Below are positions 26,823-35,131 of a stretch of 64,000 nt of DNA, piece by piece (the first letter of the stretch is position 1; each line of letters opens with the position of its first letter). The DNA lies in contig CALEDQ010000008.1 of NCBI GenBank assembly GCA_937949615.1, positions 496,001-560,000 on the forward strand. The letters are read 5' to 3'. The translations under genes and the position numbers were made by a program. Below the pieces are notes generated by a model. It was not told the origin of the DNA, did no database searches, and saw nothing but the letters and a program-made list of their open reading frames with translations. Source of the stretch: an uncultured bacterium (lineage in GTDB: Bacteria > Muiribacteriota > Ozemobacteria > Ozemobacterales > Ozemobacteraceae).

Positions 26823-28046
26823 TCACTTAGCCTTTAGAGCCGCCAGGATTCGGCCGGCAGCATTGCGTACCATATCATTTTCATCTTGAGCAGCCTCCTG
26901 AGCGATTGTACCCAGCTCTGAAATCTGCAGTTTAGCGAGCGCCTCAAGAGCATTAAGCCGGTTAAACCAGACCTCATCTTTCAGCAGCCGGCGTAATGAA
27001 AACTCGGCCTGTTGAAAACCAAGATCACCAATGGCATCAATACTGAAAAACAGGGTGTCGCGATCTTTTAAAACTTCGACCAGCGGCTTGACGAATTTTT
27101 CGTTTTTCAGCTGCCCCATGGCGCGCACGAGGTTGATTTTAAAAATTTTGCCGGCTTTTTCCAGTTTCTGAATCAGCAGGTCAGGCTTCAGGCTGCCGAC
27201 CTTCGACAGGCTTTCAACCGCCGCGGCCCGCACCTGTACAGACTCGTCGTTGAGCATTTCGAGAATCGGCTCGACTGCACCCGGGCAGTTACTGACGCCA
27301 AGAGCTTCAACGATGCGCTTGCGCAAAAACCATTCTGAAGTGTCGATGTGCTTTTTTAAAACCTCTACCGCCGGTTCGTTACCTATTTTCCCGAGGCCTT
27401 TAACGCAGTATAAGCCTCTCTCAAGCGGTTCGGTCTGCAACTCTTCACTGAAAAGCTTCAATGATTCAGGGTTTGAGGTTTCAGACAGGTATTTCAGCAC
27501 CCACATCCGGCGATCGGCGTTAAGCGACCGGTATTTTTCGAGCAGTTCATGAACCAGCGTCTCATGCCTGGGCAGAAGATACCTGATACTCTGCGAAAGC
27601 TTCGTTTCGTCAGGAAAATTCAGATAAAAACCGACCAGAACCTCGTCGACCCTGCGCGACGGCTTCATCATGGCAATGGCTTTAACGGCCGGCAGAACCA
27701 GATCGGGGGTATGCATCGAAATACCGGTCTTCAATGCTTCCAGGGCCGGTTCATACTGCAGAGTCCCGAGAATCGCAGCGGCTTCGATAAACATTTTGTG
27801 ACGCCTGATATCGAGGCGTGAAGTAAGAAACGCGGCTCCATCTTCTTTCAGATGCTCGATAAAAAGCCTGGCGACAAGCTGTCGCTCAACGACACTGCCG
27901 GTTTCAAAGATGGCGGCAAGCTGGCTCAGCTTGTTCTCAGCCATAGGCTTGAGACCGGGCAAAATCTGCTCAAAAAAGGTTTCAGCCTTGTTGAGCGCAG
28001 TTTCGAGAAGTGTCGCAAAAGAATCTGAAGCCGCGTTGTTATTCAT
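26823..28046 (-). CDS. HEAT-repeat protein
   Basis: 407 residues, no signal peptide, so probably cytoplasmic. Built of about ten helical repeats of 30-40 residues, with clear HEAT/PBS-lyase type units such as AVEVLKKHI, VEPILEMLNDESVQVRAAA and PLVEVLKDRD. HEAT repeats act as protein-binding scaffolds. It starts ten bases after a small conserved gene and is the last gene of the alaS operon, which places a scaffold among translation, recombination and pilus-like genes. Its partner cannot be named. N-terminal residues 1-70 are helical but less regular. Confidence 0.8.
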   Translation of the reverse strand: MNNNAASDSFATLLETALNKAETFFEQILPGLKPMAENKLSQLAAIFETGSVVERQLVARLFIEHLKEDGAAFLTSRLDIRRHKMFIEAAAILGTLQYEPALEALKTGISMHTPDLVLPAVKAIAMMKPSRRVDEVLVGFYLNFPDETKLSQSIRYLLPRHETLVHELLEKYRSLNADRRMWVLKYLSETSNPESLKLFSEELQTEPLERGLYCVKGLGKIGNEPAVEVLKKHIDTSEWFLRKRIVEALGVSNCPGAVEPILEMLNDESVQVRAAAVESLSKVGSLKPDLLIQKLEKAGKIFKINLVRAMGQLKNEKFVKPLVEVLKDRDTLFFSIDAIGDLGFQQAEFSLRRLLKDEVWFNRLNALEALAKLQISELGTIAQEAAQDENDMVRNAAGRILAALKAK

Positions 28047-28056
28047 ACTGAAAAGC

Positions 28057-28467
28057 TCAGTTCACCGCTGCCGGCATCTGGCCTTCGTATTTTTCAATGA
28101 GAAAGTTTTCGCGGCCGACGGTTTTGCCGTCAGCTTCGAATTCAAAAACATAGTTGCCGGGAGCCGGGAAAGAAAAGTTGCTGAGCACGATCATCGAGCG
28201 CGCCACGAGGCCAGGCTGCCCCTGAATCGGTGCCGAAGGCTTAACTTTGGGTATTTCAACACCCTCTGGCGGAATAATGTTAAGGGTAACATTAACCTTG
28301 CCAACGATTTCACCCCATTCGATGAACAGGCAGAGCTTCGGAAAAGGCAGCGGGAAAGTCTGCACCAGAAGCTTTGAGCCAAGCACGCCCATGAGGCTGA
28401 CCCGGCCGCCGAGTTCCTGGCGGATATCTTCACATACGAGAACGCATTTGTATTTGAGACTGCTCAT
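28057..28467 (-). CDS. Small conserved protein, DUF6941-like
   Basis: 136 residues, cytoplasmic. The opening (CEDIRQELGGRVSLMGV) and the overall beta-rich pattern recall the DUF6941 group of small proteins of unknown role; this is recalled from general familiarity and not tested. AAAGGA precedes the ATG. It lies 20 bases after the RuvX/YqgF gene and 10 before the HEAT gene, so it is co-transcribed with both. No catalytic motif. Confidence 0.6.
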   Translation of the reverse strand: MSSLKYKCVLVCEDIRQELGGRVSLMGVLGSKLLVQTFPLPFPKLCLFIEWGEIVGKVNVTLNIIPPEGVEIPKVKPSAPIQGQPGLVARSMIVLSNFSFPAPGNYVFEFEADGKTVGRENFLIEKYEGQMPAAVN

Positions 28468-28487
28468 TCTTGTTTCCTTTATCTTTT

Positions 28488-28910
28488 TCAGGGCTTGAGG
28501 CCCTGGTTTCGGCGAAATTCAATAAAACTCCGCAGTATCAGAGAAGCGGCAACCGCATCGATGACGTCGCGGCGATCTTCGCGGCGCATGCCAGATTCAA
28601 TCAGCGAAGCCTCGGCAATTTTGCTGGTGAAGCGCTCGTCAAAAAAGCTTATCGGCAGCGCAATGCGTTTTTCGAGTTCGTTTTTAAAAAAACGGGCCCG
28701 TTCACACGACTCGCGCTCAACACCGTCAAAAGAAACCGGCAACCCGATGACGACGGCCTCTGCCCCCTCGCGGTCAAGAATTTTCGTCACCTCTTCGACC
28801 GCGGTTTTGCCGGCCTTCACCACACAGAATGGTGAGGCGGCAATTTCGAGGCGGTCGCAGGTCGCCACGCCAATGCGCTTCTTGCCGATGTCGAGGGCGA
28901 GAATCTTCAT
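28488..28910 (-). CDS. yqgF: RuvX/YqgF-family RNase H-like nuclease
   Basis: 140 residues, the usual length. RNase-H-fold motifs are present: LALDIGKKRIGVA at the start (Asp7), VVIGLPVSFDG (about 54-64), FFDERFTSK (about 89-97) and the C-terminal DVIDAVAASLIL with its Asp. In E. coli this family matures the 5' end of 16S rRNA; it was earlier proposed as a Holliday-junction resolvase. ATG 28910 shares one base with the alaS stop (TGATG), so the two are translationally coupled, an arrangement found in other bacteria too. Confidence 0.93.
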   Translation of the reverse strand: MKILALDIGKKRIGVATCDRLEIAASPFCVVKAGKTAVEEVTKILDREGAEAVVIGLPVSFDGVERESCERARFFKNELEKRIALPISFFDERFTSKIAEASLIESGMRREDRRDVIDAVAASLILRSFIEFRRNQGLKP

Positions 28911-31501
28911 CAGCCGGCCAATGCCTGTGAAACCAGCTTTTCGGCTTCGACGAGAGCTGCATCGATCTTTTCGACGTCCTTGCCACCGGCGGTGGCCATA
29001 TCGGGGCGGCCGCCACCGCTGCCACCGGCAACTTTCGCGATATCCTTGATCAGTTTGCCGGCATGCAGGCCTTTTTTGACCAGATCGCCGGTCAGTTTGA
29101 GAACGAAGCCCGCCTTGTCACCACCGGTAGCAAGCAGTACCAGAGTTTTTTCGGCAGCGTTACCGACCAGCTCGTCTGAGATTTCCTTCATTTCGTCAAC
29201 GCTCAGACCTTCGGTGCGCGACATGATCACTGACACACCGCCGATCTGGCGGGCACTGGCCTTGACCGCATCGATACGGCCGCGGGCATCTGATTTGCGC
29301 ATTTTATCGAGTTCGCGGCGCAGTTCTTTTGCTTCGCTGACCAGTTTTTCAGCTTTGAGCATCAGCGTTTTCTGGTCGCAGTCGAGAACTTTGGCCAGGT
29401 CTCTTTCAAAACGCCTCATTTCGTGAAGAACTTCGAGAGAAGCATTGCCGGTAACCGCTTCAATGCGGCGCACGCCGGCAGCGATCGATGATTCAGAGGC
29501 AATCGAGAACAGGCCGATTTCGGCTGAATTTCTGATGTGAGTGCCGCCGCAGAGTTCTTTTGAATAATTGCCAACGCTGATAATGCGCACCCGGTCACCG
29601 TATTTTTCGCCAAACAGGGCCATAGCACCGGTTTTTACCGCTTCATCGAAGCTGGTTTCTTTAACCATTACGCTATGGGCGGCAAGAATCTGTTCGTTAA
29701 CCCGGTTTTCGATCTTTTCGAGAATTTCGGGGCCGATCGCTTCAAAATGTGTAAAGTCGAAGCGCAGGCGTTCGGGGTTGACGAGTGAACCGGCCTGTTT
29801 GACATGGTCGCCGAGGATTTCCTGCAGGGCTTTGTGCAGCAGGTGGGTTGCGGTATGATTGCGCATAGTGGCACGCCGGGTCGGGTTGTCGACGGTCATG
29901 ACCACCTCGTCGCCTTTTTTGAAGCGGCCGGCGCCTTTCCAGGCACCGATGTGCAGATAAACATTTTCGGCTTTTTCAGTGGTTTCGACGACGAATTCGC
30001 CGTCCTTGCCGCTGATCAGGCCCTTATCGCCGACCTGACCGCCTGATTCCGCATAGAACGGGGTTTTGTCGGTAATAACCAGAACTTTTTCTTTGGCTTC
30101 GACGACATCGAGTATTTTACCCTTGTCGTCGAGGGTTTCGTAGCCGGTAAAGGTGGTTGCCGGATAATCACCGGGATTGACCGCCTGAAAGTTAACGAAT
30201 GCCGAAACGACGTTGGCGCGACCGCGTTCACGCTGTTTTTCGAGTTCGGTGTTGAAGGCGGCTTCATCGACCATGATCTTCTCTTCGCGACAGATTTCGC
30301 GGGTCAGATCGAGCGGGAAACCGTAGGTATCGTGCAGCTGAAAGGCGCGATCGCCACCGAGAGTGTCTTTTTTGCCATGCTTCAGTTCGGCGATGAATTC
30401 GCTGAGCATTTCGCTGCCGGTTTTGAGCGTCTGCAGGAAACGCTCTTCTTCATTCTTAACGATGCGCATAACGTGCTGGGCATTCTCGCCCACTTCAGGG
30501 TAGTAGCCCATGATTTCGGCCACGGTCGGAATGATCTGGTGCAGGAAAGGCTTATCCTGACCAAGATAGCTGTAGCCAAAGCGTGAGGCACGGCGCAGAA
30601 TCTTGCGCAGAACGTAACCGCGGCCTTCGCTGCCCGGCAGAGCACCGTCAGCCAGTGCGAATGACAGGGCGCGGGCATGGTCAGAAACCACTTTGAGAGC
30701 GGTTCTGATTTTGGGCGATTCGTTAAATTTGTGACCGGTAAGATTTTCGACCTTGTTGACAATACCGACAAACACGTCGTTTTCGAAGTTGTCGAACTTG
30801 CCCTGCAGAATCGAGGCAAGGCGTTCAAGGCCCATGCCGGTATCGATATTCTTGCGTTCAAGCGGCGTCAGGGTGCCGTCTTCAGCGCGGTCATACTGGG
30901 TAAAAACCAGGTTCCAGAATTCGAGGAAACGGGCGCAGTCGCAACCGGGGGCACAATCCGGGCTTTTACAGCCGATTTCGGGGCCCTGGTCGATGTAAAT
31001 TTCTGAGCAGGGGCCGGAGGGGCCGACGCCGATGGTCCAGAAGTTGTCTTTATCACCGAGTTTAACGATGCGGTCACGGGGCACGCCGATGTCACGGTGC
31101 CAGATTTCGAGAGCTTCATCATCACTGTGATGCACGCTGACATAAAGTTTGTCAGTGGGCAGATTGACTTCTTTGGTGATGAATTCCCAGGCCATGGCGA
31201 TCGCTTCTTTCTTGAAATAATCGCCAAAGCTGAAGTTGCCGAGCATTTCAAAGAAAGTATGGTGGCGGGCAGTGTAACCGACGTTTTCGATATCGGTGGT
31301 TCTGAAGCATTTCTGACATGAGGCAGCGCGGCTCAGATCTTTTTTGAGACCAAGAAAATATGGTTTGAAAGGAGCCATACCGGCACTGATGAAAAGAATG
31401 GTCGGGTCATCCTGCGGAATCAGGGGTGCGGATTTTTCGACCTTATGGTTGTGGCGACCGAAAAAATCAAGGTATTTCTGGCGGATGGTGGCGGTTTTCA
31501 C
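28910..31501 (-). CDS. alaS: Alanine--tRNA ligase
   Basis: 863 residues, the usual length. Class II catalytic domain (about 1-245) with HHTFFEMLGNFSFGDYF, the tRNA-recognition region, the editing domain with HTATHLL (about 546-552) and a CGGTH (about 649), and a C-terminal DHHA1-like domain with GGGRPDMATAG. It charges tRNA-Ala in the cytoplasm. The start is GTG 31501, with AAGGAG seven bases upstream. It is 47 bases downstream of a pseudopilin gene and coupled to the RuvX gene. I saw no T-box leader between the pseudopilin and alaS; the operon promoter lies upstream at about 32853-32882. Confidence 0.97.
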   Translation of the reverse strand: MKTATIRQKYLDFFGRHNHKVEKSAPLIPQDDPTILFISAGMAPFKPYFLGLKKDLSRAASCQKCFRTTDIENVGYTARHHTFFEMLGNFSFGDYFKKEAIAMAWEFITKEVNLPTDKLYVSVHHSDDEALEIWHRDIGVPRDRIVKLGDKDNFWTIGVGPSGPCSEIYIDQGPEIGCKSPDCAPGCDCARFLEFWNLVFTQYDRAEDGTLTPLERKNIDTGMGLERLASILQGKFDNFENDVFVGIVNKVENLTGHKFNESPKIRTALKVVSDHARALSFALADGALPGSEGRGYVLRKILRRASRFGYSYLGQDKPFLHQIIPTVAEIMGYYPEVGENAQHVMRIVKNEEERFLQTLKTGSEMLSEFIAELKHGKKDTLGGDRAFQLHDTYGFPLDLTREICREEKIMVDEAAFNTELEKQRERGRANVVSAFVNFQAVNPGDYPATTFTGYETLDDKGKILDVVEAKEKVLVITDKTPFYAESGGQVGDKGLISGKDGEFVVETTEKAENVYLHIGAWKGAGRFKKGDEVVMTVDNPTRRATMRNHTATHLLHKALQEILGDHVKQAGSLVNPERLRFDFTHFEAIGPEILEKIENRVNEQILAAHSVMVKETSFDEAVKTGAMALFGEKYGDRVRIISVGNYSKELCGGTHIRNSAEIGLFSIASESSIAAGVRRIEAVTGNASLEVLHEMRRFERDLAKVLDCDQKTLMLKAEKLVSEAKELRRELDKMRKSDARGRIDAVKASARQIGGVSVIMSRTEGLSVDEMKEISDELVGNAAEKTLVLLATGGDKAGFVLKLTGDLVKKGLHAGKLIKDIAKVAGGSGGGRPDMATAGGKDVEKIDAALVEAEKLVSQALAG

Positions 31502-31548
31502 TGGGTGTCTCCTTGGCTTATGGCAATGGCTATATACTTATACAGGAA

Positions 31549-32253
31549 TTATTCGTATTTTGCATTAAGAATTCTTGAATAGATGCGGGTAACGAATGTT
31601 CGCTGCTTGATCGGTTTACCTTCAGAGTCGAACATTTCGTGCATTGACAACTGAACTTCGATGCCCTTGATCTTGCTGATATCACGCAGCCCCGTCGGGG
31701 AAGGATTTGAGGGGTGGTAGTAATGCGGGGTCAGATAGTTGCGGTAATCAGCCATGCTTTCTTCGGGGTTACGATTACGGAAAATGGTTCCGTCGGTGCC
31801 CCAGATTTTCAGGTAATTCATCTGTTTGGTGATCAGAGCCTTTTTAACCCCGCCCTCGACCTGGCGATAGACGATCTTATCGCGTGTCGGTGAATCGAGA
31901 TGCTTTTCGGGCCCCTCATAGGTATAGGTAACTTTCTGCGGGGCGGTGCCGCCGCGGGCCGGCACCATGATCGTCAGTTTGAACAGCAGGGCATTTTCTT
32001 CGTCAAACAGACTGCTTTTAAAAATCGTGTCGAGCTCGACGACTTCGGTCATTTCGCGCAGGTCACGTTCGATGACCATGAGAAAGTTACGGGCTTCGTG
32101 CAGCGTATCGAGCGACTGGCGCTGGCGTTCCAGACTCATGAAGGTGCGGTTGATCAGAGTATAGCCGAGCACCAGAACGATGCCGAAGATCAAAATCGAG
32201 ATCATTACTTCAACGAGAGTGAAAGCCCTTCTGCCTTTGTGACTGGTCTGCAT
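31549..32253 (-). CDS. Type II/IV pseudopilin (PulJ/GspJ-like)
   Basis: 234 residues. A prepilin leader RRAFTLVEVMIS is present near residues 8-20, with Ala instead of the more usual Gly before the Phe, followed by one hydrophobic helix (about 12-35). Peptidase cleavage would leave an N-terminal Phe. The size is that of a minor pseudopilin (GspJ-like). It follows the second pseudopilin gene by 11 bases. No major pilin or assembly ATPase is in the window; the secretin lies 7 kb away. AGGAG precedes ATG 32253. Confidence 0.85.
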   Translation of the reverse strand: MQTSHKGRRAFTLVEVMISILIFGIVLVLGYTLINRTFMSLERQRQSLDTLHEARNFLMVIERDLREMTEVVELDTIFKSSLFDEENALLFKLTIMVPARGGTAPQKVTYTYEGPEKHLDSPTRDKIVYRQVEGGVKKALITKQMNYLKIWGTDGTIFRNRNPEESMADYRNYLTPHYYHPSNPSPTGLRDISKIKGIEVQLSMHEMFDSEGKPIKQRTFVTRIYSRILNAKYE

Positions 32254-32264
32254 GTTTTGTCTCC

Positions 32265-32819
32265 TCAGGGCCTGTTAAGGGGCATCGGGAACGATGCATT
32301 CAGGCCTCCTCCGAGGGTTTCATCGCCCAGGAGGGTGGCCAGTTCGAAAGACTTTTCGTTGTTTTTTTTGCCCATCACCGCTTCGATGAACTTAACGATG
32401 ACTCTGATGCGGATACGGCGCTTCTGCAGTTCGAAATCGGGTCTGGAAGGATCAGGGTCGATGTTCGGGTAAAATGAAAGTCTTGTTTCGCGGGCATATT
32501 CGACGCCAGGGGTGTTCCAGACACCGTTCAGTTCAAGAGGCAGAACGACTTCGGTAAACGGCCCCTCGGCCGGATCTGGCGCGGCGACCTCAATGATCTT
32601 ACGCAGCTCCTCGAATGGCCGGCTTTTGAGTTCTTCGATTTTCTGAAGCGCGAGATTGCAGGCAACAACTTCATTGATGCTTTTATAGGTGACCTTTTCA
32701 GAGACACCAAAAAGCAGAATGACCGGTAACATGACCAGTGAAGCCACCGACAGAGCCACCAGTATTTCTACCAGAGTGATGCCGGCGTCTTTTTTATCAG
32801 CGAAAGAAAAATTTTTCAA
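32265..32819 (-). CDS. Minor pseudopilin with type IV prepilin leader
   Basis: About 184 residues. The leader has a short charged segment ending DAG then ITLVEILVALSVASLVM, a prepilin motif with Glu at the expected place, cleaved after Gly. The start is TTG 32819, chosen because AAGGAG (plus strand 32830-32835) precedes it by ten bases and gives a short leader; the longer frame to 32948 would run into the divergent gene. It is the first gene of an operon followed by a second pseudopilin, alaS, yqgF, the small conserved gene and the HEAT gene. Confidence 0.8.
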   Translation of the reverse strand: MKNFSFADKKDAGITLVEILVALSVASLVMLPVILLFGVSEKVTYKSINEVVACNLALQKIEELKSRPFEELRKIIEVAAPDPAEGPFTEVVLPLELNGVWNTPGVEYARETRLSFYPNIDPDPSRPDFELQKRRIRIRVIVKFIEAVMGKKNNEKSFELATLLGDETLGGGLNASFPMPLNRP

Positions 32820-32852
32820 AAGCTGTAAACTCCTTCCTTCAAACGACCGATA

Positions 32853-32882
32853 GGGATAGCAAAGAAGAATTACTGAGGTCAA
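32853..32882 (-). promoter_or_regulatory. Candidate promoter of the pseudopilin-alaS operon
   Basis: On the minus strand, TTGACC (32882-32877), an 18-base spacer and TATCCC (32858-32853), with TGC just before the -10. It overlaps the ribosome site of the divergent gene at 32887. Confidence 0.4.
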
Positions 32883-32886
32883 ACAA

Positions 32887-33360
32887 ATGAAAGTTAACAG
32901 AAAACATTTCGGTCTGATACTTGCTTCTCTGATGGCCCTTTCGTTCAACAGCCATTTTGCTCAGGCTGCCAAAAAGACTACTGAAGCCTTCAAACCCGGC
33001 AAGGCCTATGCTTTCAAAAAGGTTGGCAAGGAATACGTGCGCCTGCCACAGGTAAGCCCAGGGGCTGTGGTTGTTAAAAAGACCGGCATCAGAATTGACC
33101 GCAACTACGTCTACATTGGCGGCTATGTCGTCAACACCACCGACAAGGCCATCGATCATCTGCGCATTTTCCCGTCTTTTGCCGACACTTCGCTCAATAA
33201 CAGCAAGCTGGTCGAGCAGCTCAACCACGACGAGAAGAATCTTGGCCCCAAAGAGACCAGGAGATTCGTCATCATGCGCCCGGTGGCAGAACTGGCACCA
33301 CTGCTTTCTCACAATATTCCCCTTAATGATAACTGCATTCTCAATTGCCGGGAGATTTAA
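32887..33360 (+). CDS. Secreted protein, unknown function
   Basis: 157 residues with a signal peptide ending AQAA (about 27). The mature part is beta-rich and contains IRIDRNYVYIGGYVVNTT, resembling an Ig-like fold, plus two Cys (CILNC) near the C-terminus that could form a disulfide. GAGG lies before ATG 32887. It is divergent from the pseudopilin operon and its last 20 bases overlap the convergent membrane gene ending at 33341. Confidence 0.65.
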   Translation: MKVNRKHFGLILASLMALSFNSHFAQAAKKTTEAFKPGKAYAFKKVGKEYVRLPQVSPGAVVVKKTGIRIDRNYVYIGGYVVNTTDKAIDHLRIFPSFADTSLNNSKLVEQLNHDEKNLGPKETRRFVIMRPVAELAPLLSHNIPLNDNCILNCREI

Positions 33361-34096
33361 CCGGCAGCTGTTCGATACTGCTTATTGCGCTGTCCCAGTC
33401 GGGCCCCTGAGTTTCAGGGGCCTGTCTTTTCATCAGTTTGAATATATTCACATAGGCATCTTTAGCCTTGCTCTGCATATTCTTGTTTTCATAAACCTTG
33501 GCCAGACGGTCATAGGCATAAACAAGAGCATCGACGTCTTCTGAAGAACCGCCCTGCGCCCGAAGTTTTTCGTCGAGCAGACTTTCGAGTTTCATGATGC
33601 CGAGGTTGTCTGAATCTTCGAGGGCCATGACCGCATCGCGCAACTGCAGGGAAGTGGGCGACTGCAGGCGGCGGCGCAGTTCTTCGCGTTCTGCCTGAAA
33701 TCTGGTCGCAGTCTCACGCGAAGCTTCATATTTCTGAATTGCGAGAATGCGTCTTTCTTCGCGCATATTCTTGGCTTCAAATTTTTTATTAAGCGCTTCC
33801 GATTGAGAAGCGATACCCATTTTCACCAGCTGTTCCTGGTGGGCCTTGAGATCGAGGGTTTTGCCGCCGAAATACTTCGATGGCTTGAGGAAGGCGAAAG
33901 CGCCCTCTGATTCACCGCCCGGACCGGCTTCAGGGTTGATAATACCGGAACTGGAAAGATGAAAAACAAAAACCGCCGCCAGCCCGACAATAATCGCAGC
34001 GGCACCAAGCAGATAGGGATTTTTCCACAGAGGGGTCTGCGGAAGCTGATTTTTTTTGCCCGGCTGGTTTCTCAGCGGATACAGAGGTCGAACCAT
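33341..34096 (-). CDS. Membrane protein with one helix and a coiled-coil region, unknown
   Basis: About 251 residues. A short basic N-terminus, one transmembrane helix (about 30-50), a Gly/Pro-rich linker, then a mostly helical periplasmic or cytoplasmic part with a charged coiled-coil stretch (about 85-150) and a C-terminus resembling TPR-like helices (VYENKNMQSKAKDAYVNIF). The start is ATG 34096, preceded by AAGGA; extending to 34219 would cross the divergent promoter. It is convergent with the 32887 gene, overlapping it by 20 bases. Function unknown. Confidence 0.65.
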   Translation of the reverse strand: MVRPLYPLRNQPGKKNQLPQTPLWKNPYLLGAAAIIVGLAAVFVFHLSSSGIINPEAGPGGESEGAFAFLKPSKYFGGKTLDLKAHQEQLVKMGIASQSEALNKKFEAKNMREERRILAIQKYEASRETATRFQAEREELRRRLQSPTSLQLRDAVMALEDSDNLGIMKLESLLDEKLRAQGGSSEDVDALVYAYDRLAKVYENKNMQSKAKDAYVNIFKLMKRQAPETQGPDWDSAISSIEQLPVKSPGN

Positions 34097-34170
34097 AGAA
34101 TTCCTTTTTGCAATGCCATTTGCGGGCTGCAGACAGAAACAGACGAACTGCCCACAACCTCGGTTACAGA

Positions 34171-34199
34171 AGTATAACAGAGCGGCTGTACACTGTCTA
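34171..34199 (-). promoter_or_regulatory. Promoter of the coiled-coil membrane protein gene
   Basis: On the minus strand, TAGACA (34199-34194), a 17-base spacer and TATACT (34176-34171), about 75 bases upstream of ATG 34096. Confidence 0.55.
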
Positions 34200-34212
34200 G
34201 AATTTATTCTGC

Positions 34213-34241
34213 TTGCCAAGGTTGTGCCCTTATGCTATAAG
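34213..34241 (+). promoter_or_regulatory. Promoter of the methyltransferase gene, extended -10
   Basis: TTGCCA (34213-34218), a 17-base spacer and TATAAG (34236-34241) preceded by TGC, an extended -10. It gives a leader of about 28 bases to ATG 34276. Confidence 0.6.
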
Positions 34242-34275
34242 TCAATCAGATGGTTTACTGGCGAGCCAGATATAA

Positions 34276-34923
34276 ATGCACGTCAAACCGGAGAGTGCTT
34301 TGACCAATCCACAAAACATTCAACAGACTTATGACCGCTTCAGTTCGCTTTACGACCTGGTTTTCAGGCCATATCTCTCGTGGGGTCGTGACCGGGCAAT
34401 CGAAGTTCTTGCCCCGACACGTGGCTCCAGAGTGCTTGAAATCGGCGTCGGAACTGGCCTAAGCTTTGAATATTACCCTGACAATGTTGAAGTTGTCGGG
34501 TTCGATTTCAGTTATGGCATGCTCCGTGAAGCGAAGCAGAAGGCTCGCGAAGAAAGTCATTGTCGAGTTGACCTGATGCAGATGGATGCGCAGAATCTGG
34601 CCTTTTCAGACGGCGCCTTCGACTTCATCATGGCAGCTTATGTGTTAACCGTTGTTCCCGACCCGGATAAAGCCGTCAGAGAACTGTTCAGAGTAGCCAG
34701 ACCAGGCGCAAAAATTGTTCTGGTAAACTATCTGCGCAGCAGCAACAAACTGATTGGCCTGATCGAAGACATACTGCACCCGGTTTTTTCAAGACTGGGC
34801 CTGTTTACGCTCGATCATGACCTGCCGGGTCTCCTGAAAAAATATGGGGCAGAAAGATTAAGAATCGAGCCCACCTCTTTTCTGAAGACGCACCATATTA
34901 TTTCGTTCAATGTTCCTGCCTGA
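34276..34923 (+). CDS. Class I SAM-dependent methyltransferase
   Basis: 215 residues. The N-terminal segment YDRFSSLYD is typical of the UbiE/PmtA-type group, then motif I VLEIGVGTGLSF (about 53-64), motif II near VVGFDFSYGML and the post-motif DFIMAAYVLTVVPDPD. It transfers a methyl group from SAM; by motif similarity to PmtA-like lipid methyltransferases the substrate could be a phospholipid, unproven. Starts at ATG 34276; an in-frame TTG at 34300 with GGAGAG just upstream is an alternative that would shorten it by eight residues. Confidence 0.85.
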   Translation: MHVKPESALTNPQNIQQTYDRFSSLYDLVFRPYLSWGRDRAIEVLAPTRGSRVLEIGVGTGLSFEYYPDNVEVVGFDFSYGMLREAKQKAREESHCRVDLMQMDAQNLAFSDGAFDFIMAAYVLTVVPDPDKAVRELFRVARPGAKIVLVNYLRSSNKLIGLIEDILHPVFSRLGLFTLDHDLPGLLKKYGAERLRIEPTSFLKTHHIISFNVPA

Positions 34924-35033
34924 ACAAGCTCTGTAAAACCACAACCGCCATTTTTCAGAACGGACTGAGGCTGTTAAACGCAGCAAGGCCGGCCAGTTTT
35001 CAGAAGCCTGAATTTCAAGAATCAGCGGGGACC

Positions 35034-35112
35034 ACGAAGCCCGGACTTCGTAAAAAACCGGGTAAGCGCAGTCTTTTCATACTGCGTCTGAAACTAAAGT
35101 GGCAAAGCCACT
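35034..35112 (+). promoter_or_regulatory. Structured leader with candidate H-type pseudoknot and two hairpins
   Basis: In the 208-base gap before the large unknown gene. ACGAAG (35034-35039) pairs with CTTCGT (35046-35051), and the loop CCCGG (35040-35044) pairs with CCGGG (35058-35062) across an A6 linker, the arrangement of an H-type pseudoknot. Two more hairpins follow: CGCAGT/ACTGCG (35067-35086) and AGTGGC/GCCACT (35098-35112). The last lies 20 bases before the GTG start. It matches no riboswitch class I can place. Confidence 0.45.
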
Positions 35113-35131
35113 AAACACAATGGAGCTTAAT

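Noticed and set aside
31502..31548. T-box leader before alaS
   Set aside because: The 47-base gap to the pseudopilin gene is too short for a T-box and shows no specifier or antiterminator.
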